Of a stretch of 64,000 nucleotides of DNA, positions 53,273-63,937 are shown one piece after another. Source of the DNA: Acipenser ruthenus (lineage: Eukaryota > Chordata > Actinopteri > Acipenseriformes > Acipenseridae); NCBI RefSeq assembly GCF_902713425.1, contig NC_081223.1, positions 1,144,501 to 1,208,500 on the forward strand, given 5' to 3'. Numbering within the stretch: position 1 is the stretch's first letter; each line of letters begins with the position of its first letter. The translations under genes were made by a program, and so were the position numbers. The notes under the pieces were generated by a model. It did no database searches. It was not told where the DNA came from and was given only the letters and a program-made list of their open reading frames with translations.

Positions 53273-53761
53273 TCTCCGGAGGTCAAATGAATGGAAGCTA
53301 TAGTGCTGCTGACAGTAGTAATCTCCTGCATCTTCAGCCTGGACTCCACTGATGGTCAGCATGAAGTTTGTTCTTGACCTGCTGTCAATGAATGGAGCTG
53401 GAGCTCCAGAGACTCGACTATTCAGTGAAGAGAAGAGGAGTTTAGGAGCTCCTCCGGGTTTCTGCAGATACCAGACTAGACTGCTGGTAAAACCAGAGCT
53501 ACTGGATCTGCAGTTCAGAGTGACACTCCCTCCTATAGAGACAGACTCCACTGTGGGACTCTGAGTCAGGACAATCTGACCGCTGGATTCTGAAAATAAA
53601 AACACAGAACATCAACCCACCGAGTCAACAGCCTCGTCCATTAACTGCATTCCACTGTGTGCTGAGGAAGCGCTGATATTAATAATAATTCATAATAATG
53701 AGGATTTCTTACCATGAGCAAAGAGTGCCAGTGTGCAGAGGAGGAGCCCCAGTGAAGCCAT
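53273..53761 (-). CDS. Ig light-chain V segment V5 (family B)
   Basis: Leader 53,761-53,713 (MASLGLLLCTLALFAH, donor CATG|GTAAG) and V exon 53,589-53,273 (acceptor TTTTCAG). FR1 SSGQIVLTQSPTVESVSIGG, CDR1 SSSSGFTSSLV, FR2 WYLQKPGGAPKLLFS, FR3 SGAPAPFIDSRSRTNFMLTI and DAGDYYC, CDR3 start QQHYSFHSFD. Both cysteines are present and the exons are open. Family B lacks the SGSGSGTD turn of family A and has no recognisable nonamer. It may not rearrange efficiently. Confidence 0.88.
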
Positions 53762-53878
53762 GTTCTCTGTGTGTCTCAGTGACTGTGAAAGGGCTGAACT
53801 GTCAGCTTTAAAAACCCTGAGCAATGGAGCAGTGCAGTTATTCTAGCTGTTGTGTAGAGCAGTGAGGCAGGCACAGGT

Positions 53879-53886
53879 ATGCAAAG
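53879..53886 (-). promoter_or_regulatory. Octamer-like promoter element of V5
   Basis: CTTTGCAT on the minus strand, same variant as at V1. Confidence 0.6.
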
Positions 53887-54916
53887 CACCTTCCTTTATA
53901 CAAATCCTGTCCCAGGCAGTTAGATGAGATCTGAGCCGTGAGCACCAGTGGGGCTTTATAGGGTTGGGCCACTTTTACTGTTTTCTTCTATTTTTACCCC
54001 AGTCAAAGCTCTCAGTATATCACTGCTGTCTAATCTGTGTGTCTGTCTAAACTGACAATAATGTTTGTGTTTGTGTCATTATTTCAATCCTATTGAGAAT
54101 TAAAGGGTATGTAGTGCCCTACCCCTGACCCTAGTGTTATACCTTCCCATGTGTTGCTGCTGCTGTACAAGTAATGGACCTGTCATTTTTCTTTTCATTG
54201 TTCTCATTTTGACAGCTTCTTACTCTTCTAAATGGAACATCTACTTCACTGTCTTTCACAGGCCTTTCCAAGATGTACATTGAACTGCTACGAGTGCGTT
54301 TTCATGATTTCAATAATATTTAACAAGCAAGGGAAAAAGGTAGAAAACTCATGTATTGACTCTTTGTCAACTCATTTGTAGACATGCTCATTCTCTAATG
54401 TATTTGTAATCTCAAACAGCATTTCCTAGCTGTGTGTTGCTCTGCAGTCCCAGTTCTTCCCCATGTCTGTGTCCTGCAGCCCCTGAATCACTGCTGCTCT
54501 TCATGAAGCCCCAGAGTGTGCAGTATGGGACAGGGGGTCAGTGTGAGGGACAGTGCTGCACTGGGTGTGCTGGGGAGGGGCTGGGCGCACTTTGAGATTG
54601 TTTTGAAATCTGTTCGTAAATATTGTGCTGTTCATAAAGGAAGGGTTGTGGCTGTGAAAGGCGCTATAAAATGAGCCGTGGTGACTGTGTGAAGCCACAG
54701 AATCCAGGTTTAAAAGAGCCCCCCTCTATGAGGTTGGAGCAGTGCAGTGTCAGTGTGCAGAGCTGCTGTGTTTGCAGTGAGCTGTGTGATGTGTAGAGTC
54801 AGTGGAGCCTTTTAGAGAGCTGGAATACTGGACTGACACTGACAGAAGAGGGGCTCCACTGTGCACGACTGCTCTTCACTGCTGCTCTGTTCTTGTACAA
54901 TAACTCTCCTCATGGC
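53887..54916. other. Spacer upstream of V5, no gene seen
   Basis: To 54,358 it is paralogous to 29.9-30.4 kb. Later, GAAAGGCGCTATAAAATGA (about 54,656) looks like the 3' end of an L2/CR1-type LINE on the plus strand. Confidence 0.5.
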
Positions 54917-56640
54917 ATTTATTTATTTATTTATTTATTTAGCATTTTTATATAGTGCCACTTGCAATTAGCATCAGAGCTCTGTACAAGGCAAAAAACA
55001 TTAAAATCATTTAACATAGTGATAAAAAACATGGTACATCATAAATAATCTAAAACACACAGAACAGTACAATCTAAATATATTGCACAAAATTATACCT
55101 TTTCAAATCATGTGTTACATTATTAAAACCATTCCAGCTCGCTAAAAATACCCAAATATTCTTTGATAAAGCCAAGTTTTTAATTGCTTTCCAAACTGAA
55201 GAAAGCTAGAAAAGGTTCTAATTTCCACCGGAAACAAATTCCATAGATAAGCTGCTCTGGCCTGAAAGGTGCGGCTTCCCAAATTAACTCGAGAGAAAAA
55301 AGGAGGAGAACTATGGAGGGAACCATTCGAATGTAAATCCCTGGTATTGATTCGAAACAGGAAGAACATTGAAGATAGGCTGGTCCAACTCCATTTAATG
55401 CTTTAGAAACAGCACAAAGGGTCTTGAAATCCATTCTCTCACGGACTGGGAGTGAGTGTAGCTCCTCAGAACCGGAGCTGCCATGTTTTCAATCCTCTGA
55501 AGTCTATTACGCTGGACCACAGGGGAGCCTGAATAAAGGGAGTTGCAGTAGTCCAGCTTTGGGCTTAACAGTGTTTGCACAAGTGTCAGAAAAACGGACT
55601 GTGGCGGAGTGTCCCGCCCCTATTTATTATTATTTGTATTTTTGTTTGCGGCGCGGGTAAAAGCGCCGCGTCTTTTATTATTATATTTAAAAACCCTGTG
55701 AGGATGCATGGCTGATCAGCTACTGATTATTTAACTAGCTGACAGTCATGCATCCTTACCAAACGCGTGCAGACTCTGGCCGAGGGATAATAAGATAATT
55801 AACAACTAGTTAATCCCTCGGCCAGAGTATATAAACCTGCAGCTCTCTGCACTCGAGGCTGAGTGTAGAGGAGAGTACGGGAGAGCGGAGAGAGAAAGCA
55901 ACATTAAAAAAACAATTGCTAAAACGTGCTGGATTACCCAGCACATCACTTACTTGTTTGTTTGTTCATTCGTTTGGCCCTCGTGCCCTTTTGTTTTGTG
56001 TTTTGTTAAATCTTTTGTTTTGTTTATTAATAAATACGCTGAGTGCAATAGCATTCAGCTTCACCCGCCCATCCACTGTTTTGGTGTCAGTTACTTCCTG
56101 GTCCGTGACGTCATCCACTTCACCACTGCGAGCCAGACTGCCACACGGACCCTGGAAAAAATGGTTTCATAACTTTTAAATTATGCAAGAGAAAAGTAGA
56201 GGAACTAACCACCTGGTTAATTTGGGGATAAATGAAAGGTGGTTATCAATAATCACTCCCAGGTTCCTACCTTGAGGAACTACAATAGGTGTGGTCACAT
56301 TAATAATCAGAGGGATAAAATTATTCTCAAGCTTCTTGAGAGTCGATCCCAATAGTGAAACCTCTGTTTGTGAAGGGTTTAGTTTCAACCATTTTAAATT
56401 AAGCCAGGTATCCACCTTTGACAGGCAGCACTGCAGACCAGCCCTCGACTCCTCAACATTGCCTGAGACACACACATACAGCTGGGTGTCATCAGCATAC
56501 TGGTGGTACTGGAGTCCACATGCCTCAGTGATCTCCCCCAGGGGCTCTATATAAAGACTGAATAAAATGGGAGAAGTTCGGAACTGACAATCTTTTATCA
56601 AGAGTTAAGGTCTTAAAAACAAAAGGCAAGAGATTTGTAA
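54917..56640 (-). mobile_element. L2/CR1-like LINE 3' half, interrupted by a solo LTR
   Basis: Minus strand. The RT segment at about 56,600-56,170 has SPILFSLYIEPLGEI and HQYADDTQLYV (the YADD catalytic box). Further on, TLLSPKLDYCNSLYSG and RLQRIENMAAPVLR (about 55,580-55,470) are typical of the region after the RT palm. The 3' end is GGCACTATATAAAAATGCTA followed by (AAAT)n at 54,917-54,950. The coding sequence has several stops and frame changes and the 5' part is missing, so it is a dead, 5'-truncated copy. A 546-bp solo LTR splits it at 55,600-56,145. Confidence 0.82.
55600..56145 (+). mobile_element. Solo LTR inserted in the LINE
   Basis: 546 bp starting TGTGGCGGAGTGTCCCGCCC and ending GCCAGACTGCCACA, with the 5-bp target duplication CGGAC on both sides (55,595-55,599 and 56,146-56,150). 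A TATA box (GAGTATATAAACCTGCAG) is at about 55,825 and AATAAA near 56,031. It differs from the LTR at 39,604. A full element once recombined down to one LTR; the family is not identified. Confidence 0.9.
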
Positions 56641-57309
56641 AAATGCTTGTGTTTCCACAATCCACAAGGTTACCTGCAAAACATTCTTTCACAAAACATT
56701 CTCCATTCTCCCTCACTACTGCATCCCAGCTCCTGATTGAGGGCTGACTGGATTCAACTCATTCCTCTCCTGTGTCTTTAATCACACACAGCGGCTCCCT
56801 TCAGTCCCTGCTCAATGTTGAGGAGCCACAGCAGATCCTGTACAGCTGTAATTACACTTTCTTTAGCTTTGGAAAAGGGACCTGTGGCTTTTTATATCAG
56901 AGCATTCATTCATTCATTTCTTAACAGCTTCCATATCCTTAATTAAAAGTGTAGGCATCATGATTCATGAACATCTTCATATGAGAATCAGATAGAAAAA
57001 ATGTGAGTTACATAGTTTCAATTCTTTGAATAATTGAATGATGTTTTGGAATTCCTGAATACATTTAGAATAGATGGTATCATCACTACATTACTAGATG
57101 ACCCTGTAGTCACAACAAAATCAGTTTGTTTAAATAGACTAATATTGAATCCATAACTTCATGTAACTGTGTGTTGTTATTGAGTTCAGTGTGTTTGTGT
57201 GCAGTTGAGCTCCTCCACAGGCCGTGTCCCGTTTCATTGCCTTCACCCTCAGCACCTGCAGTAGGTCCCAGCTGCAGCAGTGCAGTCACTGTGCAGTCCA
57301 GCAGAGGGA
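56641..57309. other. Spacer between LINE and V6, no gene seen
   Basis: From about 56,960 it is paralogous to the RSS-side flank of V2 (31,100-31,430). Confidence 0.5.
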
Positions 57310-57337
57310 GGTTTTTGTACGGGTGTGTAGCACTGTG
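57310..57337 (-). other. 12-bp-spacer RSS of V6
   Basis: CACAGTG, 12-bp spacer, ACAAAAACC on the minus strand; perfect. Confidence 0.95.
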
Positions 57338-57898
57338 TGAACACACCACCACTGTGTTGACTCTGACAGTAGTAATCTCCTGCATCTTCAGCCTGGACTC
57401 CACTGATGGTCAGTGTGAAGTCAGTCCCAGATCCACTGCCACTGAAACGAGTTGGGATCCCAGACTGAAGGGTACTTGCTCCATAGATCAGGAGTTTGGG
57501 AGCTTCTCCAGGTTTCTGTTGATACCAGGCTAGACAGGGTTTTCTGTTGCAAGTGCCCACTGCGCTGCTGGTTTTACAGCTCAGAGCGACTGTGTCTCCT
57601 GGGAGAACAGATTTCACTGCTGGAGTCTGAGTCACAGTATACTGTCCACTGGATTCTGAAAATAATAAATAACCATATAGAAAAAAATAGTAATGATTGA
57701 ATTAATTATGAAAAGACGTTAGTTTTCAATAATTTTTGTTTTCATTTTGCCCATTTTAATTTTTAACACATATTGTCCAACAAATAGTTTTTTTTATAAA
57801 AGGTTTTTTTCTAAATGATTCTTACCCTGAGTGCAGATGACAAGTGCCCAGATGAAGATGCTGATAAAAGTCATTGTTGTTGTGGATACTGTTGCCAT
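57338..57898 (-). CDS. Ig light-chain V segment V6 (family A) with two extra CDR1 cysteines
   Basis: Leader 57,898-57,826 and V exon 57,655-57,338. The frameworks are those of V2/V4. CDR1 is [14 protein letters not shown], three residues longer than the others and with two cysteines spaced C-x4-C, beyond the canonical Ig pair. They could form an extra loop disulfide. FR2 [18 protein letters not shown]2 GASTLQS, CDR3 start [11 protein letters not shown]. Both exons are open, with a perfect RSS and octamer, so it looks functional. Confidence 0.93.
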
Positions 57899-57938
57899 GA
57901 AGGACAGCTCTCAATCATCAAGTGTTAAACTCACAGGG

Positions 57939-58002
57939 CTATAAACACTCCCAGAGCACTGAAGTATGTGCTGCCAATGCAAAGTGTCTTTTCTATGCAA
58001 AT
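57939..58002 (-). promoter_or_regulatory. V6 promoter: octamer and TATA-like box
   Basis: Perfect ATTTGCAT at 58,002-57,995 on the minus strand; GTTTATAG near 57,939-57,946. Confidence 0.85.
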
Positions 58003-58299
58003 TTTCTTCCTTGGCACAACAGCCACTTCTAGCCAAGCAGTGCTCTTAAGTTTAAACTCTTCTAACTGATGCAGTTTCTTTGCCACACAGCTATTTATCT
58101 CTCTTCTCCCTTCTCTCAAACAATTCATCTTAGCCACAGCTGTGATTATGTAGCTTTGTTACACAGAATAAATAATTATTAATTGTAAAATATTAAAATC
58201 AGAGCTGTAGGTTAACAGATCCATCATAAACTTTGTGAAATCAAATCCATTCAAGAAGCAAACATTTTGATTTTGCACATTGCTAATGTTGAGTGAAAA

Positions 58300-58363
58300 G
58301 TTTCCAGTTTTTTCCTGTGGACCCCCTGGACTGTCTCTGAGGACCCCAGGTTAAGAACCACTG
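58300..58363. mobile_element. hAT-like element end, copy 3
   Basis: Same GGACCCCAGGTTAAGAACCACTG end as at 32,565 and 38,550. Confidence 0.6.
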
Positions 58364-58599
58364 CTCTGGATTAAAGAGCATCATTTTATTACTCTCTCTC
58401 TCCCTCTTGTGGTCACAGAGTGTAGTGCAGCCTGTGCTACTGATGTGGAATTGCAGTAAAATCCCTTCCCATGCTGTAGTGTTTAGATGACTGGGTGTGA
58501 GGAGCCTTGTGTTAACAATGGGAGAACTGGGGAGGTAACTGCTGCCTATTTCAATTGTCTTTTTGCTGTGTTATTACATTATTCATCCCCATGTTCTCT

Positions 58600-58935
58600 C
58601 TGGCTTTCAATGCTCTTCAAGCCTGATATCTGTTATTAATTGTTGTCTAAATTGCTGTTTCAGGTTTTTCACTCCATCTTATTCATATAATTCTGTATGA
58701 CACACGGATCCACAATGTTTAGAAATCACATCCTAGCCATGTATTTAATGTAATATGCTTGTATTTAATGTATTTGCATTGTTTTTTACTGTTTGTATTT
58801 AATGTACTATGCCCTGTATTTCACTGTATTTAATGTATTATGCATTGTTCCTCACTGTCTTGAAAAGCACTTTGTGATGGTGGTCCACTATGAAAGGCGC
58901 TATATAAAAAAAAGATTGATTGATTGATTGAATGA
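58600..58935 (+). mobile_element. 3' end of an L2/CR1-like LINE
   Basis: TTGAAAAGCACTTTGTGATG, then GAAAGGCGCTATATAAAAAA and (GATT)n is the typical L2-type 3' end. No coding part is seen. Confidence 0.65.
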
Positions 58936-59396
58936 TTGATTATGAAGAGCAGTGGTGCTCTGGCTCCCTCTTGTGGTCAGTGTTAATATCTGCAGTTTGT
59001 GCTGCTTGTCAGGGCTCTGTTTGATGTTTCTGACACGTCTCCAGGCTCCTGTTTCATCTGATTGCCACTCTAACACTCCAGTGTCCTGTGCAGTGTCCAA
59101 TCCCACATGTCATTTAGAAACAGTGAGACACTGATCCAGTGTGGGGAGTGGCATTGCTCTGATAAAGGCTTGTGTGCCACTGGGCTCTGTTCAACAGGGC
59201 TGGTGTGGATTCTACAGGAGAGAGGGGGGCAGAGAGAAGCAGACAGCAGGAATACACACAGGCTACTTCTTACTGCGCTGGTGAGGGGTTGGAGGAAAGA
59301 GGGGGTTGGGGGCAGTCGGGGGTGTTAGTGGTGCTCTGGCTCCCTCGTGTGGTCAGTATTAATACCTGCACTGTTTCTCTCGGAGGTCACATTAAT

Positions 59397-61671
59397 GAGT
59401 GCACTTTATTCACTTGAACACAGAGCAGCTCCTGTGTTAGCTGTCACTGAATCTCTTTATTCCATGATTTGCTGTATTGAGCTGGAGGCTCAGAGAGTGT
59501 TTCCTCTTTCCTATCAGCTGTGTGTTTTGTGTTTAAACCTCAGAGCACTCTGAATATTTACTGACACCCTCCTCCCCTTTCCCAACTTGCTTTTTGCTCT
59601 TTCTTTTTGCATTAGGACTCTATAGAGTCCTTTTATGTAACTGTAACACCCGCTAGGCAGGGCTTACACAGAATTGAAATACATAATCACATTTGGAGTC
59701 GGTCTACGCCAGATTAGTGCGTAAGACACTGGACAAATAAAACAGTTACAGGTTATTTTATTCTGAAAGCAAATCAAGGATGGGATCAGAAACACGGCCA
59801 CTTCCAATTAAAAAAAATCTTTTATTTTATTGCAGATAAAAAGAAATGGAATGTTAGCAGCAGATTAATACACAGCAGGAAACGTTCAGCACCAGAAGCA
59901 CACTAAAGTGCGTGGTGCAATAAATACCTGTGAAAAATGATTGATTTAACATTGCAATCATTACAAATAAATACAAATATAAACAATGACCGCTCTGAAA
60001 ACAACACACAACACAAAACACAGCACTGCGCGCAGGCAGGGGATGTCGGACAGCTGCATGCATCATTTTCTGCTGCAGATCAATCTGTAACCCCATTCAA
60101 CATCATCTCCTGCTTTACCAGACAAGGAGCAGACAAAAGCCTCACAAGACTTGACTAGCTCCTTGCTTACAGTATATCACTCTGTTACCCCAGTCTGCTT
60201 GTTGACTGGCAATGTCCTGTATGGTTGACAATGAAGTCAGAATGGTTTCTTCCTCTTTCATTGCAATGCATTGGTTGTATCAGCCTGTGAAAGCATGCAT
60301 TACACACAGAGCTTCACACTGATAGTGCCAAGTCCTTGCACATACAGCAGCTTCCACAGCTAAACATCTGGGTGTATTCCTGTCAATGCTACACTTTATA
60401 GCAGGAAAACAAAACTGGTTAATTCACCAATGTGATATTTCAAACATTCTACATTTATTTAAAAACAGAGACCAAAACTTCAAACAACAGATGTGTTTCG
60501 ACTCCAAAGAGCCGTCCTCAGTGTTTAAAAGAAACAAAGCAAACCCAGCCCTTAATATCGTTATTACCAATTAGTGAACATGATTAAACACAGGTTTGTT
60601 AAGCAGACAATTCATTATCACAGACATACACTTCATCAAGTAAAGTTTCCAATCAGATATCCCAACATCAATGATTGGCAAATAAGTTACAATTTGTAAA
60701 CCAAACAAACCTTAATAGTTATTAATCAATTGATCAAGATGATTAGATACAGGTATTGTTAAACAGCCAGCTCATTACCACAAACATACACTTAATGAAG
60801 TGAAATTTATAATGAATTATCTAACCATCAACGATCTGCAAATTGAAACAAGAAACAAACCCCACTCTTAATATAGTTCTTTAAATTGCACAATGGTGAA
60901 TTAACAATGTGTTTGTGTGCATACTCCATGTTTACACACTATCAACACTTTTCTGAGCATCAACGCACCAAATACAAATGAATGAAATGCTTGAACTTTC
61001 AGCGTGAGGTTTAAATTTTGTAGCATTACTGATACACTTTATAGAAATAGATTTTTATTCATATTTATTTCACTATATTTATTTACTTTATCGTTTCAAT
61101 TAGAAAAATATTAAATTGCTTTGAAGACATGTAAAGAAATAAAAAAAAATCTTGTATATTAATATTGAAATACGTTAATATGTGTTTTAAACCATAGATA
61201 GTTTTAAAACTTGTAACGCAATAGAAATATGTTGGATTGTAATATGCTATGTATGAATGTATGAATGCATGTATATATTTATTGATTTCCTTTAAGAGGA
61301 GTAAAGTGTCTGATTTAGTTTATTTTCAGTTTGTATTTAACTATCAGAAAATTAACAATGTTCACCTTTATCTTTTCCTTTCTGCAGATAAATCAATAAT
61401 TATTATTTCATTTTCATTTGAAGCTAAATTAGTAAATATAAATCCAATGACAGCCCTTCAGCCTCTGCAATGCATTTAGACTATATGAATAATCAAGATA
61501 TTTACCAGATTGATCTTGTCTTTTATTTTGAGCCCTTGTTATTGAGCTCAGTGTGTTTGTGTGCAGTTGAGCTCCTCCACAGGCCATGTCCCGTTTCATT
61601 GCCTTCACCCTCAGCACCTGCAGTAGGTCCCAGCTGCAGCAGTGCAGTCGCTGTGCAGTCCTGCTGAGAGA
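59397..61671. other. Long spacer of block D copy 2, no gene seen
   Basis: Duplicate of 47,885-50,154. No domain is recognisable in any frame. Confidence 0.5.
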
Positions 61672-61699
61672 GGTTTTTGTACGGGTGTGTAGCACTGTG
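61672..61699 (-). other. 12-bp-spacer RSS of V7
   Basis: CACAGTG, 12-bp spacer, ACAAAAACC on the minus strand; perfect. Confidence 0.95.
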
Positions 61700-62258
61700 T
61701 GAACACATCTCTACTGCTGGGGTAGTGGTAACTCTGACAGTAGTAATCTTCTGCATCTTCAGCCTGGACTCCACTGATGGTCAGTGTGAAGTCAGTCCCA
61801 GATCCACTGCCACTGAAACGAGTTGGGATCCCAGACTGAAGGGTACTTGCCAAGTAGATCAGGAGTTTGGGAGCTTCTCCAGGTTTCTGTTGGTACCAGG
61901 CTAGGCGGTTGTTACTGTATACTGCGCTGCTGACTTTACAGCTCAGAGCGACTGTGTCTCCTGGGAGAACAGATTTCACTGCTGGAGTCTGAGTCACAGT
62001 ATACTGTCCACTGGATTCTGAGAATAATAAATAAAAACATAGAAAGTGATAGTTTGTGATTGAAATAAATGATGACTTTTTCATTTGATTTTATTCAGTT
62101 TGCCTGTTTTACTTTTAATACTTATATATTAAGAATTGTTCCATAAATAGATTTTTTTAAAAGTGTTTTTCTAAATGGTTCTTACCCTGAGTGCAGATGA
62201 CAAGTGCCCAGATGAAGATGCTGATAAAAGTCATTGTTGTTGTGGATTCTGTTGCCAT
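61700..62258 (-). CDS. Ig light-chain V segment V7 (family A)
   Basis: Leader 62,258-62,186 and V exon 62,017-61,700. CDR1 [13 protein letters not shown]2 [18 protein letters not shown]2 LASTLQS, FR3 as in V4 except AEDAEDYYC (Gly to Glu just before the YYC motif), CDR3 start [14 protein letters not shown]. The exons are open. The Gly-to-Glu change sits near the V domain's D-Y-Y-C turn and might affect folding, but the segment otherwise looks functional. Confidence 0.92.
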
Positions 62259-62298
62259 GAAGGGCAGCTCTCAATCATGAAGTGTTAAACTCACAGGG

Positions 62299-62362
62299 CT
62301 ATAAACACTCCCAGAGCACTGAAGCATGTGCTGCCAATGCAAAGTGTATTTTCTATGCAAAT
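62299..62362 (-). promoter_or_regulatory. V7 promoter: octamer and TATA-like box
   Basis: Perfect ATTTGCAT at 62,362-62,355 on the minus strand; GTTTATAG near 62,299-62,306. Confidence 0.85.
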
Positions 62363-62700
62363 TGTCTTCCTTGGCACAGCAGCCACTTGTAGTCAAGCAG
62401 TGGTGTAAACACAGGTTTGGTGCTGTGTGTTCTGACAGAGCAAGATTAGCAGTTTAGCATGAACACTCCCAGGACAGCAGGACTAGACAAAGAACAGCTT
62501 TAATAGGAGCATATGAAGAGAGCCAATCAGCCGAGCCCTTATTCCGCTCATCACATCTGGAATGGTGTCAAGTGTGGAGTGTGTGTTTAAAGCAGTACTT
62601 GCACTGTGTGTTCAGACAGAGCAAGATTAGTAACTTCCCTGGCCTTAACACTCCCAGGACAGTGGGACTATACAATGGAGCCCAGCTATTAAGTGTGGCT

Positions 62701-63612
62701 TGTTCTGTAGCCTGTAGCTTGATATAAATGTTCTTAAGCTTTAACCTTAGGGCGATCTCTAAAATAAGATTGGATGGATTGACAGTTAGCTCATTTGTGA
62801 ATGGTCCCTGCTCTGTGACACAGCATCACCAGTGGGCTGTCCTATTTACTGAATGTTGTGACAGTACAGACCGCCTGCTTTACAAACACGGTATTTGAAC
62901 ACACGCCGAGGACCCAAACATTTCAGCACCCTTCAGTGAATAATGGCTTGAATATCAAATCCCTCCCTCGCGGTATTTCTGATGTAATGTGCATACATTT
63001 ACCATCCATTAACATCATGAATTATATTGAAATGACCCGCATGTGGTACTTTTCCTTCGCATTGTTCACCACGGGTTAGGCTGCTCTTCACTGCTTGGTG
63101 AATGCAGCAGGTGTACACAGTAGCACACGGTACAGAGCCTCACTGCGTGTTAACACAGTACCGCTGTGTGATAAATGAGGTCCTTACACTTTGATGCTGG
63201 TAGCTCCTCACTGTTGTGGGCAATGTTAGGAACTGCAGTCTGTGATGTTTAAGGCATTTTCATCTGCGTTCAAAAACTAAAGGCATAATATGCCACCTAA
63301 TCTATCCTTCAAGCTCCTCAAGTGAAATACACATCAATGGAAAAGTTATTTTATTTGTATTTAATGTGTTTATTTGATATTATATGATGCAGTAATGTTT
63401 ATATCAGTATGTCAGTAAAGCTTTTAATAACTGCTGGGGATTAAATCAAAGCGAGAATAATTCACTGCTACTACATTATGGTCAACAGGCTCCCTCTTGT
63501 GGTCAATGTTGATAATTACTGCATGTGTTGTTTGTTTGAGTTGTTATTATTTCTTCCAATTACAATGAAGAGAAAAACATGCTCTCTTTTTTAGTTCAAA
63601 ATAAAAGTGAAT
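62701..63612. other. Spacer, no gene seen
   Basis: Unique mixed sequence beyond the last V block. A CTCCCTCTTGTGGTCAATG motif at about 63,490 is another copy of the dispersed repeat. Confidence 0.5.
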
Positions 63613-63723
63613 TGTCAGAAGTGGGATTTGAATCCACGCCTCCATTCAGAGACCAGAACACACAATTCTTTGGAAAGACAGAGTCCTTGAGTCTGGTGCC
63701 GTAGACCACTCGGCCATCCTGAC
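63613..63723 (-). tRNA. tRNA-Leu(CAA) with intron
   Basis: 111 bp on the minus strand: GTCAGGATGGCCGAGTGGTC start, anticodon CAA in ACTCAAGG, an intron of about 26-27 nt just after the anticodon, long variable arm TCTCTGAATGGAGGC, T-arm and acceptor ...TTCTGAC with discriminator A. The T-stem has one A-C mismatch (GTGGA/CCCAC). TTTT follows on the minus strand. Its 3' part matches the remnants in the tRNA units at the other end of the window. Confidence 0.92.
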
Positions 63724-63790
63724 AAGCTGCGTGTGTTATAATAGAAAACCATGTTATTTATTTCAGCACAGTAAGGTTGTCTATATATTA

Positions 63791-63870
63791 AATAGGTAAT
63801 TGTATGTAAAAATAATGTGAGATCGTGTAACAATTGTAAGTCGCCCTGGATAAGGGTGTCTGCTAAGAAA

Positions 63871-63901
<31 letters not shown>
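63791..63901 (+). mobile_element. 5'-truncated SINE tail
   Basis: TAGGTAATTGTATGTAAAAA, AACAATTGTAAGTCGCCCTG and GTGTCTGCTAAGAAATAAAT belong to the 3' half of the SINE family at 14,931 and 47,575, followed by (AAAT)n. The head is missing. Confidence 0.8.
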
Positions 63902-63902
<1 letters not shown>

Positions 63903-63935
63903 GTGAATAGAGTCAAATACATTTGCATCATTTTG

Positions 63936-63937
<2 letters not shown>

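Larger units (their letters stand above)
53073..54358. repeat. Light-chain block B, copy 2
   Basis: Paralogue of 29,270-30,402, with V5 retaining its leader intron. Confidence 0.85.
57110..58440. repeat. Light-chain block A, copy with V6
   Basis: Paralogue of 31,230-32,640 and 37,380-38,640. Confidence 0.85.
59333..62700. repeat. Light-chain block D, copy 2
   Basis: Paralogue of 47,815-51,220 (V4), here with V7. Differences are mostly substitutions and short indels. Confidence 0.9.

Noticed and set aside
55916-56179. 87-codon open frame as a small gene
   Set aside because: It lies within the solo LTR and reads across its end.
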